Part shown: in pieces, positions 1 through 5,653 of the stretch
Layout of the letters: every line of letters begins with the position of its first letter
Numbering within the stretch: the stretch's first letter is position 1
DNA from: Treponema sp.
GTDB taxonomy: Bacteria > Spirochaetota > Spirochaetia > Treponematales > Treponemataceae
NCBI GenBank assembly: GCA_017617145.1
Contig: JAFZWX010000060.1
Span: 1 to 8,230 of the forward strand
DNA length: 8,230 bases
Direction of reading: 5' to 3'
Program-made: the position numbers and the translations under genes
Notes under the pieces: model-generated
What the model saw: only the letters and a program-made list of their open reading frames with translations
What the model was told of the DNA's origin: nothing
Database searches by the model: none

Positions 1-135
1 AAGAGGAATGGACTTTAGAAATTTGGATGACGGCTATTTAGAAACTGTGGTTTCTCTTCTAAATAACCGTCCTAGAAAATGTTTGGGGTTGAAGTCACCA
101 CATGAAGTCTATTGTTGCACTTGACTTTGCAATGT
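1..135 (+). mobile_element. Right end of an IS30-family insertion sequence (partial)
   Basis: The window opens inside an insertion sequence: the first 124 bases encode the C-terminus of an IS30-type transposase. In this family the transposase gene runs almost to the right terminal inverted repeat. The sequence around the stop codon (ATTGTTGCACTTGACTTTGC, about 112-131) resembles the TTGCACTT-type ends of many IS30 elements. That repeat is inferred, because its left partner lies outside the window and cannot be compared. The exact outer boundary, and any 2-3 bp target duplication, cannot be fixed here. Everything right of about 135 looks like host intergenic DNA. Confidence 0.6.
2..124 (+). 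CDS. IS30-family transposase, C-terminal fragment (5' end outside window)
   Basis: The frame starting at base 2 is open for 40 codons and ends in TGA at 122-124. The peptide contains LLNNRPRKCLGLKSPHEV. This matches the end of the DDE integrase core of IS30-family transposases, where the invariant pattern is LN-RPRK-LG-KTP-E-F. The catalytic Asp-Asp-Glu residues lie upstream and are not visible, so I cannot tell whether the copy is intact. The family's proteins usually have 300-400 residues, so only about a tenth is seen. It is codirectional with uxuA and ends about 140 bp before it, so read-through from the element could reach the sugar operon. The family call is secure; activity is unknown. 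Confidence 0.82.
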   Translation, partial: RGMDFRNLDDGYLETVVSLLNNRPRKCLGLKSPHEVYCCT

Positions 136-168
136 TCCCTCCGCCCTCTTTTTTGTAAAAATTTATAT

Positions 169-198
169 AAAAACTTACACACTAGTATACAAGTTTTT
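169..198. promoter_or_regulatory. 30-bp imperfect dyad just upstream of the uxuA promoter (candidate operator)
   Basis: AAAAACTT (169-176) and AAGTTTTT (191-198) are perfect inverted arms. The symmetry continues into a central ACTAGT (181-186), so 12 of 15 base pairs match about a centre between 183 and 184. The centre falls near -52 relative to the start site inferred from the adjacent promoter, a position more typical of an activator than of a blocking repressor. An alternative is a weak AT-rich terminator for the transposase, since a T-rich stretch follows. No regulator gene is in the window, so the binding protein is unknown. Confidence 0.45.
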
Positions 199-199
199 C

Positions 200-228
200 T
201 TGAGATTTTTTCCCCTTCGTGATATTAT
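200..228 (+). promoter_or_regulatory. Predicted sigma70-type promoter of the uxu operon
   Basis: The -35 box TTGAGA (200-205) and -10 box TATTAT (223-228) are separated by exactly 17 nt, and each differs from consensus at one position. Transcription would begin near 235, leaving a leader of about 30 nt. A ribosome-binding site GGGAG (251-255) lies 9 nt before the uxuA ATG. The region is very AT-rich. No other promoter of this quality is seen before the operon. Confidence 0.68.
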
Positions 229-264
229 GAAAATAAGTAAATAAACAAATGGGAGACTATTATT

Positions 265-1371
265 ATGGAAATGACACTCAGATGGTACGGAACAGGGTTT
301 GATTCAGTTACATTAAAACAGATTCGTCAGGTGCCAGGAGTTCACGGAGTTATAACGACATTATATGATTCAGTTCCAGGAGAAGCATGGGAACTTGCTG
401 CAATTCAAAAAATTAAAAAAGAAGTTCAGGATGCTGGTCTTAAGATTGCAGGAATTGAAAGTGTAAATATTCACGATGATATAAAAATTGGTAGTGGCGA
501 GCGTGATAAATATATAGAAAATTATATTAAAACTCTGGAAAGATTGGGCCAGGAAGATATTCATATGGTATGCTACAACTTCATGCCTGTTTTTGATTGG
601 ACTCGTTCAGAGCTTGCCCGCTTGTGTGAAGATGGTTCAACTGTTTTAGCTTACAATTCAAAAGCTGTAGATGCAATTAAACCTGAAGAAATGTTCAGTT
701 CTATCGATAAGGATTCAAACGGCTTTATTTTACCTGGCTGGGAACCTGAACGAATGGCTCGAGTAAAAGAGCTTTTTGCGATGTATAAGGATATTACAAA
801 CGAGAAACTTTTTGAAAATCTTGTTTACTTTCTTAAAGCTGTTATGCCAGTCTGTGATAAATATAATATTGATATGGCAATTCATCCGGATGATCCTGCA
901 TGGCCTGTATTTGGGCTTCCGCGTATTATTACATGTAAGGAAAATGTTGTACGCATGTTAAAGGCAGTTGATAATCATCATAATGGTTTAACCTTCTGCA
1001 CAGGTTCGTATGGTACTAATCGAAAAAATGACCTTTGCGAAATGATTAAGGCTGCAACAGGAAGAATTCACTTTGCACATATCCGTAATCTTAAGTTCAA
1101 TACAGCAATTGATGATCCTGTTCAGGATTTTCAGGAATCGGCACATCTTTCAAGTTGCGGCACTTTTGATATGTTCAAAATTGTTCGTACTCTTTACGAA
1201 ACAGGTTTTGATGGTGTTATTCGTCCAGACCATGGTCGTATGATATGGGATGAAAAAGCAATGCCAGGTTATGGTTTGTATGACAGAGCACTTGGAGCAA
1301 CTTATTTGCAGGGGCTTTGGGAAGCGTGTGAGAAAACTATAGACCGAAGTGGAGTAAAACTTTATAAATAG
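265..1371 (+). CDS. uxuA: D-mannonate dehydratase (EC 4.2.1.8)
   Basis: This cytoplasmic enzyme dehydrates D-mannonate to 2-keto-3-deoxy-D-gluconate in the glucuronate branch of hexuronate breakdown. The 368-residue protein starts with the family-typical MxMTxRWYG. It carries HPDDP (207-211), FCTGSYG with C245, HFAHIRN (269-275) with H272, and RPDHGR (320-325) with D322 and H323. The C245/H272/D322/H323 set fits the divalent-metal site (Mn-type) known for UxuA, a xylose-isomerase-like TIM barrel. Length is within the family's usual 350-395. The ATG at 265 is preceded by GGGAG at 9 nt, which supports the start over the second ATG at 271. It is the first gene of the plus-strand operon, and UxuB, which makes its substrate, lies one gene downstream. 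No truncation or frameshift is visible. Confidence 0.97.
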   Translation: MEMTLRWYGTGFDSVTLKQIRQVPGVHGVITTLYDSVPGEAWELAAIQKIKKEVQDAGLKIAGIESVNIHDDIKIGSGERDKYIENYIKTLERLGQEDIHMVCYNFMPVFDWTRSELARLCEDGSTVLAYNSKAVDAIKPEEMFSSIDKDSNGFILPGWEPERMARVKELFAMYKDITNEKLFENLVYFLKAVMPVCDKYNIDMAIHPDDPAWPVFGLPRIITCKENVVRMLKAVDNHHNGLTFCTGSYGTNRKNDLCEMIKAATGRIHFAHIRNLKFNTAIDDPVQDFQESAHLSSCGTFDMFKIVRTLYETGFDGVIRPDHGRMIWDEKAMPGYGLYDRALGATYLQGLWEACEKTIDRSGVKLYK

Positions 1372-1375
1372 AATA

Positions 1376-1903
1376 ATGGAAAATACAAAAGTTCCAGTTC
1401 TGGAAACAGAACGATTGATATTAAGACCTCTTTCTATTGCAGATCTTGAAGCTGTTTTCAAATGGGCAGGCGATCCGCGTGTAAACAAATATATGATTTA
1501 TCCTCTTTACAAAAGCATTGAAGATGGACGTGAATGGCTTGAATCACTTTACAAGGATGATGATAAAAAAGATTTTGGATTTGTATTAAAGGAAACTGGT
1601 GAGCTTGTTGGTAGTGGTGGAATCTATTATCATCCGGATAAGAAAGTTTGGGGCATTGGATACAATCTGAGTTACGATTACTGGAATCGCGGGCTTGTAA
1701 CAGAAGCCATGCAAAAAATTATCAGTTGGGCTCGTGAAAATTTTGAAGTACATTGCATTGCCGGAACCTTTGCTATAGAAAATATTGGTTCACAGCGTGT
1801 AATGGAAAAGCTTGGCATGACTTTTTATGAAGATACTGAATATTCAAAACTCGACAATAGTGAAACTTTTAAAGCAAAAACATATAGCAGGATATTTAAA
1901 TGA
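1376..1903 (+). CDS. GNAT-family N-acetyltransferase, RimJ/RimL-like
   Basis: The 175-residue protein has the plan of the RimJ/RimL-like GNAT group (Acetyltransf_3). An N-terminal LETERLILRPL opens the fold, NRGLVTEA (104-111) is the acetyl-CoA pyrophosphate loop, and NIGSQRVMEKLGM (136-148) is the conserved motif B helix. Such enzymes move an acetyl group from acetyl-CoA to an amine, which may be a protein N-terminus, an antibiotic, an amino sugar or another small molecule. The substrate cannot be read from the sequence. It begins 4 bp after uxuA and its TGA overlaps the uxuB ATG (ATGA, 1900-1903), so it is translated as part of the uxu operon. There is no clear ribosome-binding site close to the ATG; the nearest GGAG is 22 nt upstream, suggesting coupling to uxuA. 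A link to hexuronate metabolism is only suggested by position. Confidence 0.9.
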   Translation: MENTKVPVLETERLILRPLSIADLEAVFKWAGDPRVNKYMIYPLYKSIEDGREWLESLYKDDDKKDFGFVLKETGELVGSGGIYYHPDKKVWGIGYNLSYDYWNRGLVTEAMQKIISWARENFEVHCIAGTFAIENIGSQRVMEKLGMTFYEDTEYSKLDNSETFKAKTYSRIFK

Positions 1904-3489
1904 AACTAACAATTGATGGAATTAAAGACAAATCAGAGTGGGAAAGCAAAGGTTATTCACTTCCAAAATTCGACCGCGCAAAGGTAGAAACTGCAACAAA
2001 GGCAAATCCTTTTTGGATTCATTTTGGTGCAGGTAATATCTTCCGTGCGTTTCAGGCAAATGTTGTTCAAAACCTTTTAAACAGTGAAGTGCTTGATCGT
2101 GGTCTAATTGTTGCAGAAGGTTACGATTACGAAATTATAGAAAAAATGTACCGCCCTCATGATAATATTGGTGTTCTTGTTACATTAAAATCAAATGGTA
2201 CTGTAGAAAAAACTGTTGTTGGTTCAATTATGGAAGCGCTTGCCGCCGACAGCAACAACATGACTGATTGGTCACGTCTTCTCGAAGTTTTCCGGGCTCC
2301 TTCACTTCAAATGGTTACCTTTACAATTACAGAAAAAGGCTATCTGTTGCGTAATGCCGCCGGTGTTATGATGCCTGGTGTAGAAGATGATTTTGCTGCA
2401 GGTCCTGTTCTTCCAAAATCGTATATTGGTAAGGTTGTAACATTGCTTCACGAACGCTTTGCAAATGGAGAACTTCCTGTTGCAATGGTCAGTATGGATA
2501 ACTGTTCACACAATGGAGATAAGCTGTATGCTGCTGTAAAAGAGTTTGCAGAAGAATGGGAGCGTCGTGGGGTTTGTAAACCGGGCTTCCTTGATTATAT
2601 AAACAACACAAATAAAGTAAGCTTCCCATGGACAATGATAGATAAAATCACTCCTCGTCCGGATGCTAAAATAGAAAAGATTCTTGCTGATGACGGAATT
2701 GAACAATTGGAGCCTGTAATCACCAGTAAAAAAACTTATGTTGCACCTTTTGTAAATGCAGAAGAATGCCAGTATCTGGTTATTGAAGACAGTTTCCCGA
2801 ACGGACGCCCGGAACTTGAAAAAGCGGGGCTTTACTTTACAGACCGTACTACAGTAGACAAGGTTGAAAAAATGAAGGTTTGTACTTGTCTTAATCCGCT
2901 GCATACATTCCTGGCTGTTAGCGGCTGTTTACTTGGTTATACTCTTATTTCTGATGAAATGAAAGATTCTGATTTGCTTTGTCTTGTAAAACGTCTTGGT
3001 TATGAAGAAGGACTTCCTGTAGTTGTTGACCCTGGCATTATAAAACCACGCGATTTTATTGATGAAGTTGTAAATGTTCGTATTCCAAATCCGTTTATGC
3101 CAGATACGCCTCAGCGAATAGCTTGTGATACTTCTCAAAAACTCAGCATTCGTTTTGGCGAAACAATAAAAGGTTATCTTGCCCGTGCTGACCTGAATGT
3201 TAAAGACCTTAAGGTTATTCCTCTTGTTTTTGCTCTGTGGTTGCGTTATCTTATGGCAATCGATGATAACGGTAATGCATTTGAACTTAGTCCAGATCCA
3301 TTACTTGAGGAATGTCGAAAATATGTAGTTGAATCTAATTCCCTTGATTCTCTTCTTAGTCGTTCAGAAATCTTTGGTGTTAATCTTTTTGAAGCAGGTC
3401 TTGCAGACAAGGTAAAGGATTTCTTTGCTCAACTAACAAAAGGCAATGGTGCTGTTAGAAAAACAATTCATGAATATAATAATGTATAA
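1900..3489 (+). CDS. uxuB: D-fructuronate reductase / mannitol dehydrogenase family oxidoreductase
   Basis: This NAD-dependent cytoplasmic enzyme interconverts D-fructuronate and D-mannonate (EC 1.1.1.57), supplying UxuA. The 529-residue protein has the mannitol dehydrogenase-family layout. An N-terminal Rossmann domain carries the dinucleotide loop HFGAGNIFRAF (41-51). The C-terminal helical domain carries the catalytic signature K-x5-N-x2-H as K326, N332 and H335. Tagaturonate reductase (UxaB) and mannitol dehydrogenase share this fold. I prefer UxuB because uxuA is two genes upstream in the same operon. It is longer than the roughly 490-residue E. coli enzyme, a difference spread through the protein rather than an obvious added domain. 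The ATG overlaps the preceding stop by 4 bp, with an AGGA-like site about 8 nt upstream. Confidence 0.93.
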   Translation: MKLTIDGIKDKSEWESKGYSLPKFDRAKVETATKANPFWIHFGAGNIFRAFQANVVQNLLNSEVLDRGLIVAEGYDYEIIEKMYRPHDNIGVLVTLKSNGTVEKTVVGSIMEALAADSNNMTDWSRLLEVFRAPSLQMVTFTITEKGYLLRNAAGVMMPGVEDDFAAGPVLPKSYIGKVVTLLHERFANGELPVAMVSMDNCSHNGDKLYAAVKEFAEEWERRGVCKPGFLDYINNTNKVSFPWTMIDKITPRPDAKIEKILADDGIEQLEPVITSKKTYVAPFVNAEECQYLVIEDSFPNGRPELEKAGLYFTDRTTVDKVEKMKVCTCLNPLHTFLAVSGCLLGYTLISDEMKDSDLLCLVKRLGYEEGLPVVVDPGIIKPRDFIDEVVNVRIPNPFMPDTPQRIACDTSQKLSIRFGETIKGYLARADLNVKDLKVIPLVFALWLRYLMAIDDNGNAFELSPDPLLEECRKYVVESNSLDSLLSRSEIFGVNLFEAGLADKVKDFFAQLTKGNGAVRKTIHEYNNV

Positions 3490-3508
3490 TTGTGATGTAA
3501 TAAAAAAG

Positions 3509-3524
3509 GTTAGTTTCAACTAAC
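3509..3524. repeat. 16-bp near-perfect palindrome in the uxuB-phosphatase gap
   Basis: GTTAGTT, TC, AACTAAC forms a 7-bp inverted repeat with a 2-nt centre, or a 6-bp stem with a TTCA tetraloop. It lies 19 nt after the uxuB stop and just ahead of the GGGG ribosome-binding site (3529-3532) of the next gene. No T-run follows, so it is not a convincing terminator. It could be a dimeric operator or an mRNA stability/processing hairpin. A TATAAT at 3485-3490 lies upstream, but there is no matching -35 box. Confidence 0.45.
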
Positions 3525-3540
3525 TATTGGGGTTTACAAA

Positions 3541-4230
3541 ATGAGAATTATATTAATCCGCCATGGTGAACCAAATTATGAGAAGGATTGTCTTACAGAA
3601 CTTGGCCATGAACAGGCTATAATTGCTGCACAGCGGCTTTTACGAGAAGGTATTGAAGAAATTTATTCTTCGCCACTTGGCCGCGCTTTACAGACTGCAC
3701 AGCATTTTTCAGAACTGTCAGGAATTACAAAAATTCAGGTTTTGGATTTTATAAAAGAAATTCGTTTTGGAATAGAAGGGGAGTTGTACGATAAAAAATG
3801 GAATCCGTGGCTTGGTGTTGATGCTCTTGTAAAAAGTGGTCAGAATCTACAGACACCTGACTGGCGTGAATTTCCGGTTTTTAAAGATACATTTTCAACA
3901 ATCGATTCAGATAAAATTGCAGTTGAAGCAGACAAATGGCTTTTAACATTAGGTTACAAACGAGAAGGTTTATACTATCGTTGTACACGCCAGGATGATG
4001 CCGAAAAAACAATTGCAGTTTTTTGTCATGGTGGTTCAAGTACAGCTTTTATGGCACATGTTCTTAATCAGACATTCCCATATATGTGCGCTTCTCTTTT
4101 ACGATATCCGTTTACTACAATTTCGATTTTGAAATTTGACAGAACACCAGGAAATTTGACATTACCAATAATTGAACTTTTGAACGATAACGGACATTTG
4201 AGAAAAGAACAGGTCAAGGCGTTGTATTGA
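3541..4230 (+). CDS. Histidine phosphatase superfamily protein (phosphoglycerate mutase-like)
   Basis: The 229-residue protein begins with the signature LIRHGE, so R7-H8-G9 supplies the phospho-accepting histidine. A second catalytic histidine, H163, sits in CHGGSS. An acidic residue in IKEIRFG (E73) is a candidate general acid. LTELGHEQA and [13 protein letters not shown] (about 41-53) are further family hallmarks. Members remove phosphate from sugar phosphates, nucleotides or cofactor precursors, or act as mutases. The substrate is not predictable, and nothing marks it as a true glycolytic phosphoglycerate mutase. The ATG follows GGGG by 8 nt. It lies 51 bp after uxuB, the widest gap in the operon, and its stop overlaps the next gene by one base (TGATG), indicating tight translational coupling to the macro-domain protein. 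Confidence 0.92.
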   Translation: MRIILIRHGEPNYEKDCLTELGHEQAIIAAQRLLREGIEEIYSSPLGRALQTAQHFSELSGITKIQVLDFIKEIRFGIEGELYDKKWNPWLGVDALVKSGQNLQTPDWREFPVFKDTFSTIDSDKIAVEADKWLLTLGYKREGLYYRCTRQDDAEKTIAVFCHGGSSTAFMAHVLNQTFPYMCASLLRYPFTTISILKFDRTPGNLTLPIIELLNDNGHLRKEQVKALY

Positions 4231-4736
4231 TGGGACAAATTAAAATTATTCAAGGTGACATAACAAAATTAAATTGCGACGCAATTGTAAATGCTGCAAA
4301 TGCTTCCCTTCTTGGAGGCGGTGGAGTTGATGGTGCAATCCATTTTGCTGCAGGGCCTGAGCTGCTTGCTGAATGCCGCACTCTTCATGGGTGCAGAACT
4401 GGTGAAGCAAAAATTACTAAGGGATATAAACTTCCTGCAAAATTTGTAATTCATACTGTTGGTCCGATTTATTATGAACATGCACCTCTTGAAGCCGAAG
4501 AACTTCTAACTTCCTGTTATGAAAACTCTTTGAAACTTGCAAAAGAAAAGGGAATCAAAACAATCGCTTTTCCTTTGATTTCTGCCGGAGTTTACGGTTA
4601 TCCGCAGCGGGATGCTATAAAAGTCGCTGTAGAAACTATGAAACTTTACCAGAAAGAGTTTGAAGAAATTACACTTGTGTTGTTTGGGGATAGGGAATAT
4701 AGTTTTGCAAAAGAGGATTACAGGGAGTTTGTGTAG
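4230..4736 (+). CDS. Macro-domain protein, probable ADP-ribose/O-acetyl-ADP-ribose hydrolase
   Basis: The 168-residue protein is a single macro domain of the MacroD/YmdB type. It shows GDIT (9-12), NAAN (21-24), GGGGVDGAI (29-37) followed by H38, and the phosphate-binding loop SAGVYGYP (118-125). The aspartate in GVDGAI (D34) matches the catalytic residue of YmdB-like enzymes. Those enzymes hydrolyse O-acetyl-ADP-ribose or remove ADP-ribose from acidic residues. I use the ATG at 4230, which shares one base with the previous stop and has AAGG 10 nt upstream, rather than the TTG at 4227. Being coupled to a histidine phosphatase, it may act on related phospho- or ADP-ribosyl metabolites; that is inference. 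The gene ends at TAG (4734), but a coding-like frame continues in a shifted phase toward the terminator. Confidence 0.93.
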   Translation: MGQIKIIQGDITKLNCDAIVNAANASLLGGGGVDGAIHFAAGPELLAECRTLHGCRTGEAKITKGYKLPAKFVIHTVGPIYYEHAPLEAEELLTSCYENSLKLAKEKGIKTIAFPLISAGVYGYPQRDAIKVAVETMKLYQKEFEEITLVLFGDREYSFAKEDYREFV

Positions 4737-4756
4737 TTTTTTAAAAGAGGCAGAGC

Positions 4757-4780
4757 CCGCAAAAGAAGCCGCAAAAGAAG
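4757..4780 (+). repeat. Tandem 12-bp direct duplication
   Basis: CCGCAAAAGAAG occurs twice head to tail (4757-4768 and 4769-4780) with no mismatch. In the frame ending at TAA 4792-4794 the repeats read within EPAKEAAKEEDVK. The duplication therefore looks like repeat expansion in the charged tail of a protein rather than a regulatory iteron. It sits between the macro-domain stop and the terminator. Confidence 0.7.
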
Positions 4781-4792
4781 AGGATGTTAAAT

Positions 4793-4822
4793 AAAAAACG
4801 CTTCCTGAATCAGGAAGCGTTT
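4793..4822. terminator. Strong intrinsic terminator between convergent units
   Basis: A perfect 12-bp stem, AAACGCTTCCTG (4796-4807) with CAGGAAGCGTTT (4811-4822), is closed by a 3-nt AAT loop. Read on the minus strand it is followed by six T residues, so it is a canonical intrinsic terminator a few bases beyond the tRNA gene. On the plus strand the stem ends in GTTTAATTT, a weaker U-tract that can still serve the uxu operon. It is most likely bidirectional. Confidence 0.9.
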
Positions 4823-4826
4823 AATT

Positions 4827-4899
4827 TAGCGGGGGTAGGACTCGAACCTACGGCCTCCGGGTTATGAGCCCGACGAGCTGCCAACTGCTCTACCCCGCG
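4827..4899 (-). tRNA. Initiator tRNA-fMet (anticodon CAT)
   Basis: The minus strand folds into a complete 73-nt cloverleaf. The acceptor stem is CGCGGGG with CCCCGCT, the D-stem GAGC/GCTC, the anticodon loop CTCATAA and the T-arm GTAGG-TTCGAGT-CCTAC. Initiator identity is supported by three consecutive G-C pairs at 29-31/39-41, the A11-T24 pair, and a mismatch at 1-72 that keeps elongation factor Tu away and permits formylation. Here the mismatch is C1 with T72 rather than the common C1 with A72. The 3' CCA is not encoded and must be added by a nucleotidyltransferase. It has its own promoter upstream and a terminator immediately downstream. Confidence 0.95.
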
Positions 4900-4913
4900 T
4901 CGAATGTGATAAA

Positions 4914-4942
4914 ATATTATATGATTTTGTTAATGTTGTCAA
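4914..4942 (-). promoter_or_regulatory. Promoter of the tRNA-fMet gene
   Basis: On the minus strand a perfect TTGACA (4942-4937) is followed by TATAAT (4921-4916) at a 15-nt spacing, or by the overlapping TAATAT (4919-4914) at 17 nt. Either places the start site a few bases before the mature tRNA 5' end at 4899, implying a very short leader, as expected for a single stable-RNA gene. The stretch between this promoter and the prsW stop (4943-4972) holds only AT-rich inverted repeats. Confidence 0.78.
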
Positions 4943-4972
4943 TAGCAAAAACGACGTTTTAATAAATAATAT

Positions 4973-5653
4973 TTATTGTAAATGCTCGGGGTCTTCTGTA
5001 ATTGAAGAATATTTTAATCGGCATTCTACTATGGCGAGAAGTATAGAGGCTACTGCAAACCATCGTAGGGCGTTTTGGAAGCCGGCAAAAAAGTCATAAA
5101 CGCCATGAATAAAGACTGCTGATAGAAAACATGAAATTGCTGTATGTTTGTTACGAATACTGAATATAAATAATCCGCATAAGCCTGTACAGGTCATGTG
5201 GATTAAATCAGAACTGAATATTCGTACGAAAATCTGTCCATATAATAGCGTTGCATTACGATTATTAGCCATTTGCAGATGGTCCAGATAATATACAATT
5301 GATTCAAAGCAGCCAAGTGCGAGTCCCATTGTAAATGCCAGTAACAGAAAATCTAGAGGTGATTTATCTTTCTTTGGAAGTGGAAGAATAAAAACACATT
5401 TTAGAAGTTCTTCAATTAAACCATACAGAAAGATAGATTTTAATATTGCACGTAAAATAGGTAATGATGTAAGAATATTAAGTGACGGCAGAAAGAATTG
5501 AATTACTGAAATTGGAAGGACTGCTGCGAGTCCTAAAAGTACTGCTATAGAAAGATGGCCTGGATTTGATTTAAAGGCAAATGTAAAAATCAAAAAGCCG
5601 GTAATTAGAGGAATAAAGCAAAGTATAATTGGAAGTATAATGCTTAAGAACAT
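4973..5653 (-). CDS. PrsW-family intramembrane metalloprotease
   Basis: The 226-residue protein is very hydrophobic, with about seven to eight predicted membrane helices. It carries the PrsW (peptidase M82) motif series: EELLK with E81/E82 and K85, CFES with E117, H152 in LIHMT, and HGVYD with H183 and D187. These acidic and histidine residues are the putative metal ligands. Family members cut membrane proteins; Bacillus PrsW does so for an anti-sigma factor. The substrate here is unknown, since no anti-sigma factor gene is nearby. I start at the ATG (5653) because GGTGA lies 6 nt upstream; an in-frame TTG at 5659 is less likely. The start overlaps the end of slyD by 10 bp, so it is translationally coupled. 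The CPBP/CAAX-protease group is a related but less fitting alternative. Confidence 0.86.
   Translation of the reverse strand: MFLSIILPIILCFIPLITGFLIFTFAFKSNPGHLSIAVLLGLAAVLPISVIQFFLPSLNILTSLPILRAILKSIFLYGLIEELLKCVFILPLPKKDKSPLDFLLLAFTMGLALGCFESIVYYLDHLQMANNRNATLLYGQIFVRIFSSDLIHMTCTGLCGLFIFSIRNKHTAISCFLSAVFIHGVYDFFAGFQNALRWFAVASILLAIVECRLKYSSITEDPEHLQ

Noticed and set aside
1150..1488. Minus-strand 112-codon frame across the uxuA/GNAT junction
   Set aside because: It overlaps two convincing genes in antisense and has no recognisable domain.
2506..3138. Minus-strand open frames opposite uxuB
   Set aside because: They are Phe/Ile/Tyr-rich shadows of AT-rich coding on the other strand; no motif or ribosome-binding site supports them.
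1904..3524. AACTAAC recurring at 1904, 3431 and 3518 as a possible repeat family
   Set aside because: Seven-base matches are expected by chance at this AT content, and two copies lie inside uxuB coding sequence.
4227..4229. TTG start for the macro-domain gene
   Set aside because: The adjacent ATG at 4230 gives the normal TGATG coupling and the normal family N-terminus.
4827..4899. Elongator tRNA-Met or lysidine-type tRNA-Ile as identity of the CAT tRNA
   Set aside because: The 1-72 mismatch, A11-T24 and three G-C pairs next to the anticodon loop mark an initiator.
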